In this document: piece by piece, positions 43,230 to 53,635 of the stretch
Numbering within the stretch: the first letter of the stretch is position 1
How the letters are laid out: each line of letters opens with the position of its first letter
Source of the DNA: an uncultured Erysipelotrichaceae bacterium
GTDB lineage: Bacteria; Bacillota_I; Bacilli_A; RF39; UBA660
Reading direction: 5' to 3'
Assembly: GCA_902761685.1 (NCBI GenBank)
Contig: CACWLI010000003.1
Location: 1-64,000 of the forward strand
DNA length: 64,000 bases
Position numbers and translations under genes: made by a program
Notes under the pieces: generated by a model
Told to the model about the DNA's origin: nothing
Seen by the model: the letters and a program-made list of their open reading frames with translations, nothing else
The model's database searches: none

Positions 43230-45161
43230 ATGAGAAAAATTACTACTATATTAAAAATTATAAGTATATTGTTTTTTACTAGTATTATAATATTTTTAAG
43301 TCTTTATGTATATGCTTTTATCACTCCTGCATTCAAATTAAAAGATACAAATAATATTACATACTATGATAGAAATGGTAATAATATTTTTGAAAATAAT
43401 AATGAATATACAAAATTAAATGATATAAATGATAATGTTAAAAAGGCCATTATTTCAATTGAAGACAAAAATTTTTATAATCATAAAGGTTTTGATTTTC
43501 CAAGAATTTTAAAAGCTATTTTAGTCAATCTTAAAAGTAGGAAAATAAAACAAGGTGCTTCCACAATTTCTCAACAATATGTAAAAAATCTATATTTAAC
43601 ATTTGATAAAACATGGACTAGAAAAATAGAAGAGGCTATTTTAACAATTAAATTAGAATCTCACTATAATAAAGATGAAATTTTAGAAGGATATTTAAAT
43701 ACAATAGATTTTGGTGCTGGAAATTATGGAATTAAAAATGCGAGTAAATATTATTTCAATAAATTACCAAATGAGTTATCTATAGAAGAAGCAACATTAA
43801 TTGTTGGCATTCCAAAAAGTCCAAATTACTATAATCCTATAATTCACTTTAAAAATGCAAAAAAAAGACAAAAAGAAGTATTAAACAGCATGTATAAAAA
43901 CAAATTAATAAAAAAAGAAGATATTGATTTAATTTATAATAAAAATATAGAATTATATGGAAAATATGAAAAAGAAGAAATGTCAAGTATTTATTATTAT
44001 AAGGATGCTATAATAAATGAAATGTCAAATTTAAATGAAATACCAAAATCTTTGCTAGATATTGATGGTTTAAAAATATACACAAATTTTGATTATAATG
44101 TCCAAAAATTATTAGAAAACAATATAGATGAAGAAATGAAAGATACTACTTTACAAGTTTCTTCAATAGTGGTTGAACCAAAAACAGGAAAAATAATTTC
44201 ACTCATTGGTGGAAAAGATTATGCTAAATCTCAATTTAATAGGGCTACTTCTTCTAAAAGACAAGTAGGATCAACTATTAAACCATTTTTGTACTATTCA
44301 GCTTTAGAAAAAGGGTTTACACCATCATCTACATTTTTAAGTGAAAAAACAACTTTTAATCTTGGTAATGAAACATATTCTCCAAAAAATGCTAATAATA
44401 AATATGCTAATAAAAATATTTCAATGCTTGCAGCTATTTCATATTCAGATAATATTTATGCAATGAAAACACATTTATTTTTAGGAACCGATAATCTTAC
44501 AAATATAATTGAAAGAGTAAAAATAAAAGAAAAAGTAAAAGAAAATGCATCTTCTGCTCTTGGTACAACTGAAATTAATATTATTGATTTTAGCAATGGA
44601 TTTATTACTTTAGCAAATGAAGGAAAACATGAAAAACCACATATTATAGAAAAAATAACAGATAATAATGATAATGTATTGTATGAATATAAATATACAA
44701 ATGAAAAAATATTAAATAATAAGTATGTTTATATTTTAAATAATTTACTGTCCACAACATATGATTATAAGTTATTAGATTATACTTCTCCAACTCTTAT
44801 TAGTATTTCTAATCTTATTGATAGCAAATATGCAGTTAAAAGTGGAAGTACTGCAACGGATTATTGGACAATTGGATATAATAATGATTATTTAGTTATG
44901 GTTTGGAATGGATATGATAATAATAGTCCAGTTAAAAGTAATGATTCTAAAATAACAAAAAGAATTTGGGCTAAAACTATAAATAATATAAAAACAAATA
45001 ATAAAAAGTGGTATGAAATACCTGAAGGAATAACATATACATACATAGATCCTATTTCTGGAAATTTAAAGGAAGATGGATATATTTGTTATTATGAAAA
45101 AGGCAGTGAACCAAATTATAATTACAATGAATTGATTGATACTTTATTAAAAAACAAATAA
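43230..45161 (+). CDS. Class A penicillin-binding protein (glycosyltransferase/transpeptidase)
   Basis: Polymerises and crosslinks peptidoglycan. N-terminal membrane helix (about 9-31), then a GT51 domain with the catalytic glutamate in SIEDKNFYNHKGFD and the motif KQGASTISQQYVKNLYL. The transpeptidase has S-T-I-K (RQVGSTIKPFLYY), S-D-N in ISYSDNIYAM, and K-S-G (AVKSGSTATDYW). Length 643 is at the short end. It is the only class A PBP visible here, transcribed away from rpoE. Confidence 0.94.
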   Translation: MRKITTILKIISILFFTSIIIFLSLYVYAFITPAFKLKDTNNITYYDRNGNNIFENNNEYTKLNDINDNVKKAIISIEDKNFYNHKGFDFPRILKAILVNLKSRKIKQGASTISQQYVKNLYLTFDKTWTRKIEEAILTIKLESHYNKDEILEGYLNTIDFGAGNYGIKNASKYYFNKLPNELSIEEATLIVGIPKSPNYYNPIIHFKNAKKRQKEVLNSMYKNKLIKKEDIDLIYNKNIELYGKYEKEEMSSIYYYKDAIINEMSNLNEIPKSLLDIDGLKIYTNFDYNVQKLLENNIDEEMKDTTLQVSSIVVEPKTGKIISLIGGKDYAKSQFNRATSSKRQVGSTIKPFLYYSALEKGFTPSSTFLSEKTTFNLGNETYSPKNANNKYANKNISMLAAISYSDNIYAMKTHLFLGTDNLTNIIERVKIKEKVKENASSALGTTEINIIDFSNGFITLANEGKHEKPHIIEKITDNNDNVLYEYKYTNEKILNNKYVYILNNLLSTTYDYKLLDYTSPTLISISNLIDSKYAVKSGSTATDYWTIGYNNDYLVMVWNGYDNNSPVKSNDSKITKRIWAKTINNIKTNNKKWYEIPEGITYTYIDPISGNLKEDGYICYYEKGSEPNYNYNELIDTLLKNK

Positions 45162-45192
45162 AAAGTAGACTTTTAGGTCTACTTTATTTTTT
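45158..45192. terminator. Bidirectional terminator between PBP and SPFH genes
   Basis: AAAGTAGAC-TTTTAG-GTCTACTTT hairpin (about 45161-45184), A-rich on the left and T-rich on the right. Confidence 0.85.
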
Positions 45193-45197
45193 ACTTA

Positions 45198-46421
45198 TTA
45201 TTCTTCTACTTTTGTGCCACAGTTACTACAAAATTTTCCATTAACTTTTTCATGACAATTTGGACATTCTTTTCCATCTGCAACTGGTGTTTCTTCTTCA
45301 ACAGGTGCTGCTGGAGCATCTTCAACAACTGGAGCTGGTGTTTCTTCTACAGTTGGTGCTGGAGCTGGTGCTCCTCCAAATATAGATCCCATTGCTGGTT
45401 GTTGGTTAGAAGGATTATACATACTTTGATTATTACCTTGATTAACAGCATTAATCATTGCTCCTCCTGCTTGGCCTGCCATGTTCATTCCCATGAATCC
45501 CATCATAGCTCCATTTGAATTAGATGCGGCATTTTTCATAGCTTCTGCAGTAGCAGATGCCATTAAACCAGATTGTAAACTTTGATTTGAGAAAATAGTA
45601 GCTTCATCAACTTTATTAACTTTAGCCATTGATTCATCAGTTAAGTTAATATCTCCAAGTCCTACATCTGTAATTTCTAAACCATAGTTTTTTCTCCAAG
45701 TATCATCTAAACATGTATTCATTTCATTAGAAATATCGCTATTGTATAAATTTATATCTCCAAATGAAACTTTATTTTTTCTCATAACAACAGAAATTGC
45801 TTGAGTTAATTGTTCAACAAATTTTGCTTGTAATTGTGTTCCAACTATTTCTTCATAAGTTACTGTATCAGCTGGATTAGCACCTATTACATTATTTACT
45901 AAAAGAATTGGATCTACAACTTTAAAAGCATATTCTCCGAAAAATGTTACTTCTAACATTCCATATTTTTCATCTGTAATTTTCTTAGGTTGTGGTGAAC
46001 CAAATTTATTTCCAGTGATAGTTAATAGATTTACATAGTAAACTCTTTGATCCTTTGCAGTTTGTCCACCATAAGTGAAACGTTTACCAATTGTTTTAAA
46101 TGTATCTATAATACTTTTACCTAAATCTCCTGTAAAAATACTTGGTTCAGAACTAGTATCATAATAAAATGTACCAGCATCTGCAGTAAATTCCTTAATT
46201 TCTCCGTTGTCAATAATCATCATTGCCATTCCTTGTGGTACTACAATTGTACTTCCATTAGAAATGATTCCATCTGATGGATTTGAATTTCCAGTTCCAT
46301 GATTAACAATTCCTCTTTGAATTAAAACATTTTTTGCTATTTGAGGACAGTTAACAAACTCTTTAAATTGATCACCTAAAGCTGTAGTAGTTGCATTAGA
46401 TAATGCTTTGATTAATCCCAT
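45198..46421 (-). CDS. SPFH-domain protein with C-terminal zinc ribbon (YdjI-like)
   Basis: A 407-residue SPFH/virion-core-like protein. The N-terminal 260 residues match the YdjI pattern (IVPQGMAMMIIDNGEIKEF; GLEITDVGLGDINL). A low-complexity Met/Gly/Asn then Pro/Ala-rich linker leads to the zinc ribbon CPNCHEKVNGKFCSNCG. B. subtilis YdjI recruits membrane stress proteins (the Psp-like system); a similar scaffold role is likely but not shown. It stands alone between two terminators. Confidence 0.85.
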   Translation of the reverse strand: MGLIKALSNATTTALGDQFKEFVNCPQIAKNVLIQRGIVNHGTGNSNPSDGIISNGSTIVVPQGMAMMIIDNGEIKEFTADAGTFYYDTSSEPSIFTGDLGKSIIDTFKTIGKRFTYGGQTAKDQRVYYVNLLTITGNKFGSPQPKKITDEKYGMLEVTFFGEYAFKVVDPILLVNNVIGANPADTVTYEEIVGTQLQAKFVEQLTQAISVVMRKNKVSFGDINLYNSDISNEMNTCLDDTWRKNYGLEITDVGLGDINLTDESMAKVNKVDEATIFSNQSLQSGLMASATAEAMKNAASNSNGAMMGFMGMNMAGQAGGAMINAVNQGNNQSMYNPSNQQPAMGSIFGGAPAPAPTVEETPAPVVEDAPAAPVEEETPVADGKECPNCHEKVNGKFCSNCGTKVEE

Positions 46422-46517
46422 AATCTTACCTCTTTTCTTTTTTTATAATTTAAGTATATCATTTATTTAATCAAGTGTAAAATAATTTTTACTTTTTATT
46501 AATTTTTTTTTACATAA

Positions 46518-46553
46518 ATAAAAAGTTAACTATTTTAATAGTTAACTTCATTT
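46518..46553 (-). terminator. Intrinsic terminator of noc
   Basis: Perfect hairpin AAGTTAACTATT/AATAGTTAACTT followed by T residues on the minus strand, overlapping the stop codon. Confidence 0.88.
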
Positions 46554-47686
46554 TTTCTTATTTCTACAATTATTTGATATTTATCAGGAAAATCTAATTC
46601 TTTTGTTGTAACAACGTGACTGTTTCCTAATGAATTAACAAATTCTCTTACTTCACTAATCATTTTTGGTAATTTTTCATCAGTTTTCTGACTTTCAAAA
46701 ATTGAATTATTCTCTACCGGTAATACATCATTATTTATTATTTTAGGTGAATCTACTGATTCATTCTCTGTTCCTAAATCTATAAAATTAAATTTTGTTT
46801 TTTCGATATTATTATTTATTATATTATCATAAAAACTTTCTTCTTTATCTTTTATTTCTTCATCTATTTTCTTTATACTACTTTCAAATCTCTCCTGAAA
46901 TGGATTTATAATGGTTCTATCATTATTATCTATTTTCACAATATTTGATTCTTTATTATCTATTTCTACAATATTAGGAATATTTCCTAAAAATTGAGAT
47001 ATATCATTCTTTTTCTTTTTATCTTTTTCTGGCTCTTCTGTTAAAAATTTTTTTATATCTTCTGGTATATTTTCTTCTTTATTATCTTTATTCAGTAATT
47101 TACTTATTTCGTCTTCTGTTTGTTTTACAGTTAATTTTCCTTCAATTATTTTATCTAATAAATCTAATTGTAATTCAGTATTATCTAGAGATAATAAACT
47201 TCTTGCATGTCTTTCTGAAATCTTATTATATAATAGTGCATCTTGAACTTTCTTTGGTAAATTTAATAATCTTATTTTATTTGCAATTGAAGATTGACTA
47301 ATACCTAGTTTTGATGCAATTTCTTCTTGCGTAAATCCTTTATTCATTAATTTTTTGAAAGATTGAGCTTCTTCAATAACTGTTAAATTTTTTCTTTGAA
47401 GATTTTCTAATAATGCTATTTCAGCACTTGTATTATCATCTGTATTATTAATAATTGCTGGAATAGTTTTTAAACCTGCCATAACTGTTGCTTTATATCT
47501 TCTTTCTCCAGCAATAATTTCATATTTATCGCCAATTTGTCTCAAAACTATTGGTTGTATTACTCCATACTTAATAATTGAGTTAGATAATTCTGTTAAC
47601 TCTTTTTCATCAAATGCTAACCTAGGTTGAAATCTATTAGGTAAAATATCTTCAACAGGTATATTTATTATTTTTTCTTCTTCCAT
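46535..47686 (-). CDS. noc: ParB-like nucleoid occlusion protein Noc
   Basis: CTP-switch DNA clamp. The CTPase motif GERRYKA and the HTH region (QEEIASKLGISQSSIANKI, then ISERHARSLL) resemble B. subtilis Noc (QSTIANKL, ITERHAR) more than Spo0J (RPHIANHL, LSMGHGR). Position after rsmG also matches noc. Two oddities: the N-terminal amphipathic helix that ties Noc to the membrane is missing (the protein starts MEEEKIINIPVEDI, and an in-frame stop upstream excludes an extension), and a disordered insert of about 130 residues precedes the C-terminal dimer domain. No ParA gene is adjacent. A perfect Noc site is found after gyrA. Confidence 0.88.
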   Translation of the reverse strand: MEEEKIINIPVEDILPNRFQPRLAFDEKELTELSNSIIKYGVIQPIVLRQIGDKYEIIAGERRYKATVMAGLKTIPAIINNTDDNTSAEIALLENLQRKNLTVIEEAQSFKKLMNKGFTQEEIASKLGISQSSIANKIRLLNLPKKVQDALLYNKISERHARSLLSLDNTELQLDLLDKIIEGKLTVKQTEDEISKLLNKDNKEENIPEDIKKFLTEEPEKDKKKKNDISQFLGNIPNIVEIDNKESNIVKIDNNDRTIINPFQERFESSIKKIDEEIKDKEESFYDNIINNNIEKTKFNFIDLGTENESVDSPKIINNDVLPVENNSIFESQKTDEKLPKMISEVREFVNSLGNSHVVTTKELDFPDKYQIIVEIRKNEVNY

Positions 47687-47767
47687 AACAATCCCTTTTT
47701 TTCCTATTCTATCTTAATTTTATAGCATTTTGTTTTTTTTATCAAGTTAAATGTTTATTATATACAT

Positions 47768-48472
47768 TTATTTGCAAGCTTGTTTCTTTATAATACTATA
47801 ATTTCTTGGATATTTATTATCAGTTTTTTTATTTTTTAAATATTCTAAAATTGTTCTTTTAGAATTTTCAAACGGTAATTCATATTCTATTTTTTTTACA
47901 AAACTATATCCCAAAGTATCTAATAATCTATTAGATTTTATTAGTTCATCTACTACATTTGATTTCATTGGAATAAAAATGCCCTTTATTTTTAATAATG
48001 CAACTGACAATTCTAAAATAATAGACAAATTTGAAACTGCTCTACATGTAACAATATCAAATATTTCCCTATTATTTTTAGCATAATTTTCAATTCTATC
48101 ATTTATAATTGTTACATTTTCTAGTTTTAGTTTATTTTTAACTTCATTTAAAAAATTAACCTTTTTACCATTTGATTCTATTAATGTTACGTTAGAATTT
48201 CTATAAAAAATTGCAAGAATCATTCCAGGAAAACCTGCACCTGTTCCAAAATCACATATATTTTTATTATTAAAATCAAAATATTTTGAAATGAATATAG
48301 AATCAAAAAAATGTTTTAAATAAATATCATTATCTTCAATAATTGAAGTTAAATTAAATTTTTTATTCCATTCTTTTAATGAATTTTTGTATTCTTCTAA
48401 GTTTTCAATTGTAATTTTATCAATTTTAATATCATTTTTTTTACAATATAGTATAAATTCTTCTTTATTCAT
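47768..48472 (-). CDS. rsmG: 16S rRNA m7G527 methyltransferase
   Basis: Methylates G527 of 16S rRNA; loss gives low-level streptomycin resistance. SAM motif CDFGTGAGFPGMILAI and IVTCRAVSNLSIIL are as expected. 234 residues. It overlaps mnmG by eight bases. Confidence 0.96.
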   Translation of the reverse strand: MNKEEFILYCKKNDIKIDKITIENLEEYKNSLKEWNKKFNLTSIIEDNDIYLKHFFDSIFISKYFDFNNKNICDFGTGAGFPGMILAIFYRNSNVTLIESNGKKVNFLNEVKNKLKLENVTIINDRIENYAKNNREIFDIVTCRAVSNLSIILELSVALLKIKGIFIPMKSNVVDELIKSNRLLDTLGYSFVKKIEYELPFENSKRTILEYLKNKKTDNKYPRNYSIIKKQACK

Positions 48473-50327
48473 TATTATATTCCTTTTTTAAATAAACCAA
48501 TAACATTGTAATATCTGAAGGATTTACTCCACTAATTCTGGAAGCTTGACCAATAGTTAATGGTCTAATAATTGATAATTTTTGTCTTGCTTCTGTTGCT
48601 ATATTTCTCACTTTATCATAATTAATATCCTTAGGTATTTGTTTTTCTTCTAATTTTAACATTTTATTTACTTCATTATTTGTTTTAATTATATATCCTT
48701 CATATTTAATATCTATTTCAACCATATCAATTATTTCATCATCTTCAATATAATTAACATAATCTAGTAAATTTTTTAATTCAATTTCTGGTCTTTTTAC
48801 TAAATCTATTAGTTTTGTTTTTCCTTGTAAAGTTGATGATTTTATTTTTTCTAAAAATTTATTATTATTTTCATTTAATTCTAAACTATTATTATTTAAA
48901 AACTCTTTTAGTTTATTAATTTTATTTACCTTTTCATTATATATTTCATATTTTTCATCATCTATCAATCCTAATTTTCTTCCATATTTAGTTAATCTTA
49001 AAGATGCATTATCATGTCTTAATAATAATCTAAATTCTGCTCTTGATGTCAATAATCTATATGGTTCTGTTATTCCTTTATTTATTAAATCATCTATTAA
49101 AACACCAATATATGCCTCATTTCTCTTTAAAATAAATGGTTCTTTATTATCTATTTTGAGAACTGCATTTATTCCTGCCATTAATCCTTGAGCTGCTGCT
49201 TCTTCATATCCACTAGTTCCATTTATTTGACCTGCTGAAAATAAATTATCTATTTTTTTACTTTCTAAATTCATTTTTAATTCCGTAGGATCTATTGCAT
49301 CGTATTCGATTGCATAACCATATTTTGTTATGATACATTCTTTTAAACCATCAATTGTATGAAGTAGTTTTTCTTGAATTTCATGTGGCATTGTAGTAGA
49401 AAAACCTCCAACATAATATTCTATGTCATCACTTCTCTCTGGTTCTAAAAATAATTGATGTCTATCTTTATCACTAAATTTTACTATTTTATCTTCAATA
49501 GAAGGACAATATCTAGGTCCAACACCTTTTATCATTCCACTATATAATGAACATTTATCCAAATTTTCTCTTATAATTCTATGAGTTTCATTATTTGTAT
49601 AAGTTAAATAACAAACTCTTTGTTTTTCAGGATTATATGTTGCTTTATAAAAATTACTGAATGTTAATTTTTCTTTATCTCCTTCTTCTATCTTAACCTC
49701 ATCAAAATTAATTGATTTTTTTAAAATTCTTGGAGGAGTTCCAGTTTTAAGTCTTATAATTTTTATTCCATTTTTTTCTAATGATTTACTTAGAAACATA
49801 GAATTTTTTTCTCCATGAGGTCCACCTTTATAACTCTCATGTCCGCACAATATATCTGAATTTAAATATGTACCTGTTGTAAGAATTACAGCTTTTGAAT
49901 AAATTTTTATTCCACTTTCTGTAAGTACACCTTCTATTTTATTATTTTTTACTATTATTTCTTTTACAAAATCTTCTTTTAAATCAAGATTATTTTGTTT
50001 TTCTAAAGTTTTAAACATTTCTTTAGGATAATTTACTTTGCATCCTTGAGCTCTTAAAGATCTTACACCTGGGCCTTTTTTTACATTTAACATTTTAATT
50101 TGTAAATGTGTTTTATCTGTATTATATCCCATCTCACCACCAAGAGCATCTATTTCTCTAACAACAATCCCCTTTGCTGATCCTCCAATTGATGGATTAC
50201 ATGGCATATCTGCTATATTTTTTAAATTACCAGTAATAAGTAATGTTCTTTTTCCCATTCTTGCACATGAAAGACATGCTTCACAACCAGCATGACCACC
50301 ACCTACAACAATAACATCATAATTCAT
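48465..50327 (-). CDS. mnmG: tRNA uridine-34 carboxymethylaminomethyl synthase, FAD subunit
   Basis: With MnmE it modifies the wobble uridine of several tRNAs. FAD-binding VIVVGGGHAGCEAC at the start, the GidA signatures SCNPSIGG-type (MPCNPSIGGSAKG) and SAGQINGTSGYEEAAAQG, and the C-terminal helical domain are present. The ATG at 50327 gives the family start MNYDVIVVGGGHAG; the earlier ATG at 50351 lies inside mnmE. Confidence 0.97.
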   Translation of the reverse strand: MNYDVIVVGGGHAGCEACLSCARMGKRTLLITGNLKNIADMPCNPSIGGSAKGIVVREIDALGGEMGYNTDKTHLQIKMLNVKKGPGVRSLRAQGCKVNYPKEMFKTLEKQNNLDLKEDFVKEIIVKNNKIEGVLTESGIKIYSKAVILTTGTYLNSDILCGHESYKGGPHGEKNSMFLSKSLEKNGIKIIRLKTGTPPRILKKSINFDEVKIEEGDKEKLTFSNFYKATYNPEKQRVCYLTYTNNETHRIIRENLDKCSLYSGMIKGVGPRYCPSIEDKIVKFSDKDRHQLFLEPERSDDIEYYVGGFSTTMPHEIQEKLLHTIDGLKECIITKYGYAIEYDAIDPTELKMNLESKKIDNLFSAGQINGTSGYEEAAAQGLMAGINAVLKIDNKEPFILKRNEAYIGVLIDDLINKGITEPYRLLTSRAEFRLLLRHDNASLRLTKYGRKLGLIDDEKYEIYNEKVNKINKLKEFLNNNSLELNENNNKFLEKIKSSTLQGKTKLIDLVKRPEIELKNLLDYVNYIEDDEIIDMVEIDIKYEGYIIKTNNEVNKMLKLEEKQIPKDINYDKVRNIATEARQKLSIIRPLTIGQASRISGVNPSDITMLLVYLKKEYNNE

Positions 50328-50335
50328 ATTATCAA

Positions 50336-51685
50336 CTACTTTCCTAAACAAAATTTACTAAATATCTCATCTAATAACTCGTCTTTATATACTTCTCCTG
50401 TAATTTCTCCTAATGTTTCCCATATTTCTCTTATATTTATTTCAACTAAATCCACAGGAGTTTCATTTTCTAATTCATTTTTTATTTCTTCAATAATATT
50501 TAAACATTTCTTTAATAAAGATATTTGTCTTGCATTTGATATATATGTGAAATCTGATTTTTCTATATCATCTAAATTAAAAATCTTTGAAATTTTATTT
50601 TTTAATAATTCTATATCTTTTTTATCACTGCTTGAAATATTTATAGATTCATAAATATCTAATTCATTATGTTTATTGTTTCCTAAATCCTTTTTATTAT
50701 AAACAACTAATACATTTTTATTATTTAAACTATCAAATACCTTTTTATCCTCTAATTCAAATATAGTTGATGAATCAATTACAAACAATACCAAATCAGA
50801 TTCATCAATTTTTTTAATACTTTTCTCTATACCAATTGATTCAACTATTTCATTAGTATTTCTAATGCCAGCTGTATCATATAAGTTTACTTCTATTCCA
50901 TTTAATAAAATTGTACCTTCTACTATATCTCTTGTAGTTCCCTTAATATTTGTAACTATTGCTTTATCCTCCCCTAACAAAGCATTTAGTATACTACTTT
51001 TTCCAACATTTGGTTTTCCAACAATAGCTATATTTATACCATTTTTTATTATTAATCCATTTTTACTTAAATCAACTAATTTATTTATTTCTTTTTCAAT
51101 AATTAATATTTTATCTTTAATTAAATTATTTGTAACTACTATAGCATCTTCATATTCTGGATAATCAATATTTACTTCAATATTTGCAATTAATTCTAAT
51201 AATATTTTTCTTAACTTATTAATCTTATTAGATAATTCATGACTAATACCTTTCATGGACATTTTTCTTGCACTTTCTGTTTTTGAATTAATCATATCCG
51301 ATACTGATTCTGCTTCTATTAAATCTATTCTTCCATTTAAAAAAGCTCTTTTTAAAAATTCTCCGGGTTCAGCTAATCTACATCCATTTTCAAGTAATAA
51401 TTCCATAATTCTATTAACAGATGTTTTACCACCATGAGTATTAATTTCTACTACATCTTCTCTTGTAAAAGTTTTTGGATTTTTAAAAACAGAAACTAAT
51501 ACTTCATCAATTTTTTCGTTATTATCAACTATATATCCATAAGTAATTGTATGTGTTTGTTTATTTAATAAATCTTTATCAAAAATTTTATTTACAATAC
51601 TAATAGATTTATCTCCACTTATTCTAATAATATTTATAGAACTTTCTCCAACTAAAGTTCCAATGGCACAAATTGTATCTTTCAT
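50336..51685 (-). CDS. mnmE: tRNA modification GTPase
   Basis: Partner of MnmG. N-terminal tetrahydrofolate-binding domain, helical domain and inserted G domain with GKPNVGKSSILNALL, DTAGIRNT and NKKD; it ends in the catalytic CxGK motif (FCLGK). 449 residues, normal. Confidence 0.97.
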   Translation of the reverse strand: MKDTICAIGTLVGESSINIIRISGDKSISIVNKIFDKDLLNKQTHTITYGYIVDNNEKIDEVLVSVFKNPKTFTREDVVEINTHGGKTSVNRIMELLLENGCRLAEPGEFLKRAFLNGRIDLIEAESVSDMINSKTESARKMSMKGISHELSNKINKLRKILLELIANIEVNIDYPEYEDAIVVTNNLIKDKILIIEKEINKLVDLSKNGLIIKNGINIAIVGKPNVGKSSILNALLGEDKAIVTNIKGTTRDIVEGTILLNGIEVNLYDTAGIRNTNEIVESIGIEKSIKKIDESDLVLFVIDSSTIFELEDKKVFDSLNNKNVLVVYNKKDLGNNKHNELDIYESINISSSDKKDIELLKNKISKIFNLDDIEKSDFTYISNARQISLLKKCLNIIEEIKNELENETPVDLVEINIREIWETLGEITGEVYKDELLDEIFSKFCLGK

Positions 51686-51737
51686 ATTAGTCCCTTTCTT
51701 TCCACAAGATTATAACATAAAATAAAAATCAAGTAAA

Positions 51738-51762
51738 TAAAAAAGAGTATTGCTACTCTTTA
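51738..51762 (-). terminator. Intrinsic terminator of the rpmH-jag transcript
   Basis: AAAGAGTA-TTGC-TACTCTTT (51742-51761) with T run on the minus strand, overlapping the jag stop. Confidence 0.85.
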
Positions 51763-52373
51763 TTATTCTCACAATATTTTATTACAACGCATCTATTTGG
51801 TTCTTCGCCTTCACTTTCTGTTGAGATATATTTGAATCCCTGTAATGCAGAGTGAACAATTTTTCTAGTATAAGCATCCATTGGATCTAATTTTACGGAT
51901 GATTTTGATAAAGTTACTTCTCGAGCAATTTTTTTCACTTTCTTTTCAAGAAAATAAGTTTGTTTTTCTTTATACTTTTCAACATCCACTGAAACATTTA
52001 CATAAACGTCTATTACATTATATATAGCTTGTCTTAAATATATTTGAATTGAATTTAATATATGTCCTTTTTTTCCAATTAATACTGAATTATTTTGAGA
52101 AAAAATTTCATATTTTATTTGACCATCTCTGATTTTAGTTTCTATATTACTATTTACACCTAAACCATTTAATAGTTCTTTTAAAAATTCCTTTCCAATA
52201 TCTGCAATATCACTTAATTTAACAACTTCTAGTGTAAATTTTTTTCCACTAAATAAGCCACTTTTTTCCTCATAAGATTTTGTTATTACTTCATTTTCCT
52301 TTAAATTTAATTCATCTAAGGCTTTTTCTAATAATCCATCTATACTTTTTGCTTGAAATTTATACTTCTCCAT
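51753..52373 (-). CDS. jag: Jag/KhpB RNA-binding protein
   Basis: Cytosolic RNA-binding protein (KhpB/EloR) linked to cell elongation. Jag_N domain (about 1-55, AKSIDGLLEKALDEL; KSGLFSGKKF), a KH domain around IGKKGHILNSIQIYLR and an R3H domain at the end (DAYTRKIVHSALQGF with ESEGEEPNRCVVIKY). Directly downstream of yidC as in most Firmicutes. Confidence 0.94.
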   Translation of the reverse strand: MEKYKFQAKSIDGLLEKALDELNLKENEVITKSYEEKSGLFSGKKFTLEVVKLSDIADIGKEFLKELLNGLGVNSNIETKIRDGQIKYEIFSQNNSVLIGKKGHILNSIQIYLRQAIYNVIDVYVNVSVDVEKYKEKQTYFLEKKVKKIAREVTLSKSSVKLDPMDAYTRKIVHSALQGFKYISTESEGEEPNRCVVIKYCENNKE

Positions 52374-52377
52374 TTTA

Positions 52378-53292
52378 CTACTTACCTTTCTTTAATAATA
52401 AATTTTGTATTACTGTAAATCCATTTGATACTATCCAATATAGTGCAATTGATGTTGGCAAACTGAATGAAATAATCATAATAAACACTACCATAAATGT
52501 ACTCATCATTTTCATTTGTTGTGCTTGCATATCATTACCTGAAGTATTCATATTTTTAAATGAAAAATATGTTGCACCTAATATTAATAATATCAAAATT
52601 ATATACCAATAATTACCAGCTTTAAAACCTTCTAATGGTGTAGTACCTAAATTAAAAACTAAAAAATTATTTTCAAAAAAAGCAGGTACTCTATAAACAG
52701 CTTCTAAGAATGCAAAGAATATAGGCATTTGTAAAAATGCAAATAAACAACTAGACATAGGATTAATATCATATTTTTTATAAATAAGCATCATTTCCTG
52801 ACTTTTAGCCATCATTGATTCTTTATCTTCTTTACCTTCATATTTTTTTTCTAATCTTGTAAGATCTTTTTGAGCTTTTTGCATATTAGTATTCATATTA
52901 TTTGATTTTTTTGAAATAGGATATAAAGCTAATCTCAATAATAAACCAACTATCATGATTGATAAACCGTTATTTTTTACCAGTAATCCTATTTTTACAA
53001 TAAACCAAGCTAGAGGTTTAACAAAAATTGATGTCCATAATCCCTCATAACCACCAGAATTAATTTTTAATTCTTTACAAGAATTTAGTTTATCATAATC
53101 AATTGTTAACTTATCCTTATTAGATTCATAAATTTTAACTAATTCTTTAGATTCAGGCTTACACAATATATTTGACACATATTGTTTTTTTGCATTGTTT
53201 TCATCGTCTTTTATTTCAAATCTTTTTGTACATCCAGATAACAAGATTATACAAATTAAAACAAGTAATATTTTCTTTATTTTATTATTCAT
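52378..53292 (-). CDS. yidC: Membrane protein insertase YidC (SpoIIIJ/OxaA)
   Basis: Inserts membrane proteins with or without SecYEG. A lipoprotein signal with lipobox LLSGC (residues 18-22) marks the mature start at C21 or so; the YidC core has five helices, including GLWTSIFVKPLAWFIVK, the RLALYPISKKS segment with its conserved arginine in the cavity, and the C-terminal SIALYWIVSNGFTVIQNLLL. Length 304. Confidence 0.96.
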   Translation of the reverse strand: MNNKIKKILLVLICIILLSGCTKRFEIKDDENNAKKQYVSNILCKPESKELVKIYESNKDKLTIDYDKLNSCKELKINSGGYEGLWTSIFVKPLAWFIVKIGLLVKNNGLSIMIVGLLLRLALYPISKKSNNMNTNMQKAQKDLTRLEKKYEGKEDKESMMAKSQEMMLIYKKYDINPMSSCLFAFLQMPIFFAFLEAVYRVPAFFENNFLVFNLGTTPLEGFKAGNYWYIILILLILGATYFSFKNMNTSGNDMQAQQMKMMSTFMVVFIMIISFSLPTSIALYWIVSNGFTVIQNLLLKKGK

Positions 53293-53293
53293 A

Positions 53294-53611
53294 TTATTCT
53301 CCTTTTAAAACATTTAACAATTCAATTTTAATATTTTCATAATTTTTATTCAAAATCGAATTCCTTAATATTATAACATAATCACATGATTTATCTATAC
53401 TATTTTTCATCAAAATATCTTTTACTCTTCTTTTAAAAAGATTTCTTATATTAGCTTTACCTAATTTTTTACTAACACTAACACAAAATCTACAATATTT
53501 TAAATTATTTTTAGAATAATATATTATAAATGACTTACTAACAATTTTATTAGATAAAGATATAATATGTTTAATTTCGTCATTATTTCCAATTATAAAT
53601 TTTTTATTCAC
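53294..53611 (-). CDS. rnpA: Ribonuclease P protein component
   Basis: Protein subunit of RNase P. The RNR signature is present as KANIRNLFKRRVKDI. The GTG at 53611 has AGGTG five bases upstream and gives the start MNKKFIIGNNDEI; an upstream TTG at 53626 has no suitable site. 105 residues. One base separates it from yidC. Confidence 0.95.
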   Translation of the reverse strand: MNKKFIIGNNDEIKHIISLSNKIVSKSFIIYYSKNNLKYCRFCVSVSKKLGKANIRNLFKRRVKDILMKNSIDKSCDYVIILRNSILNKNYENIKIELLNVLKGE

Positions 53612-53635
53612 TATATCACCTAACAAAAATATTAT

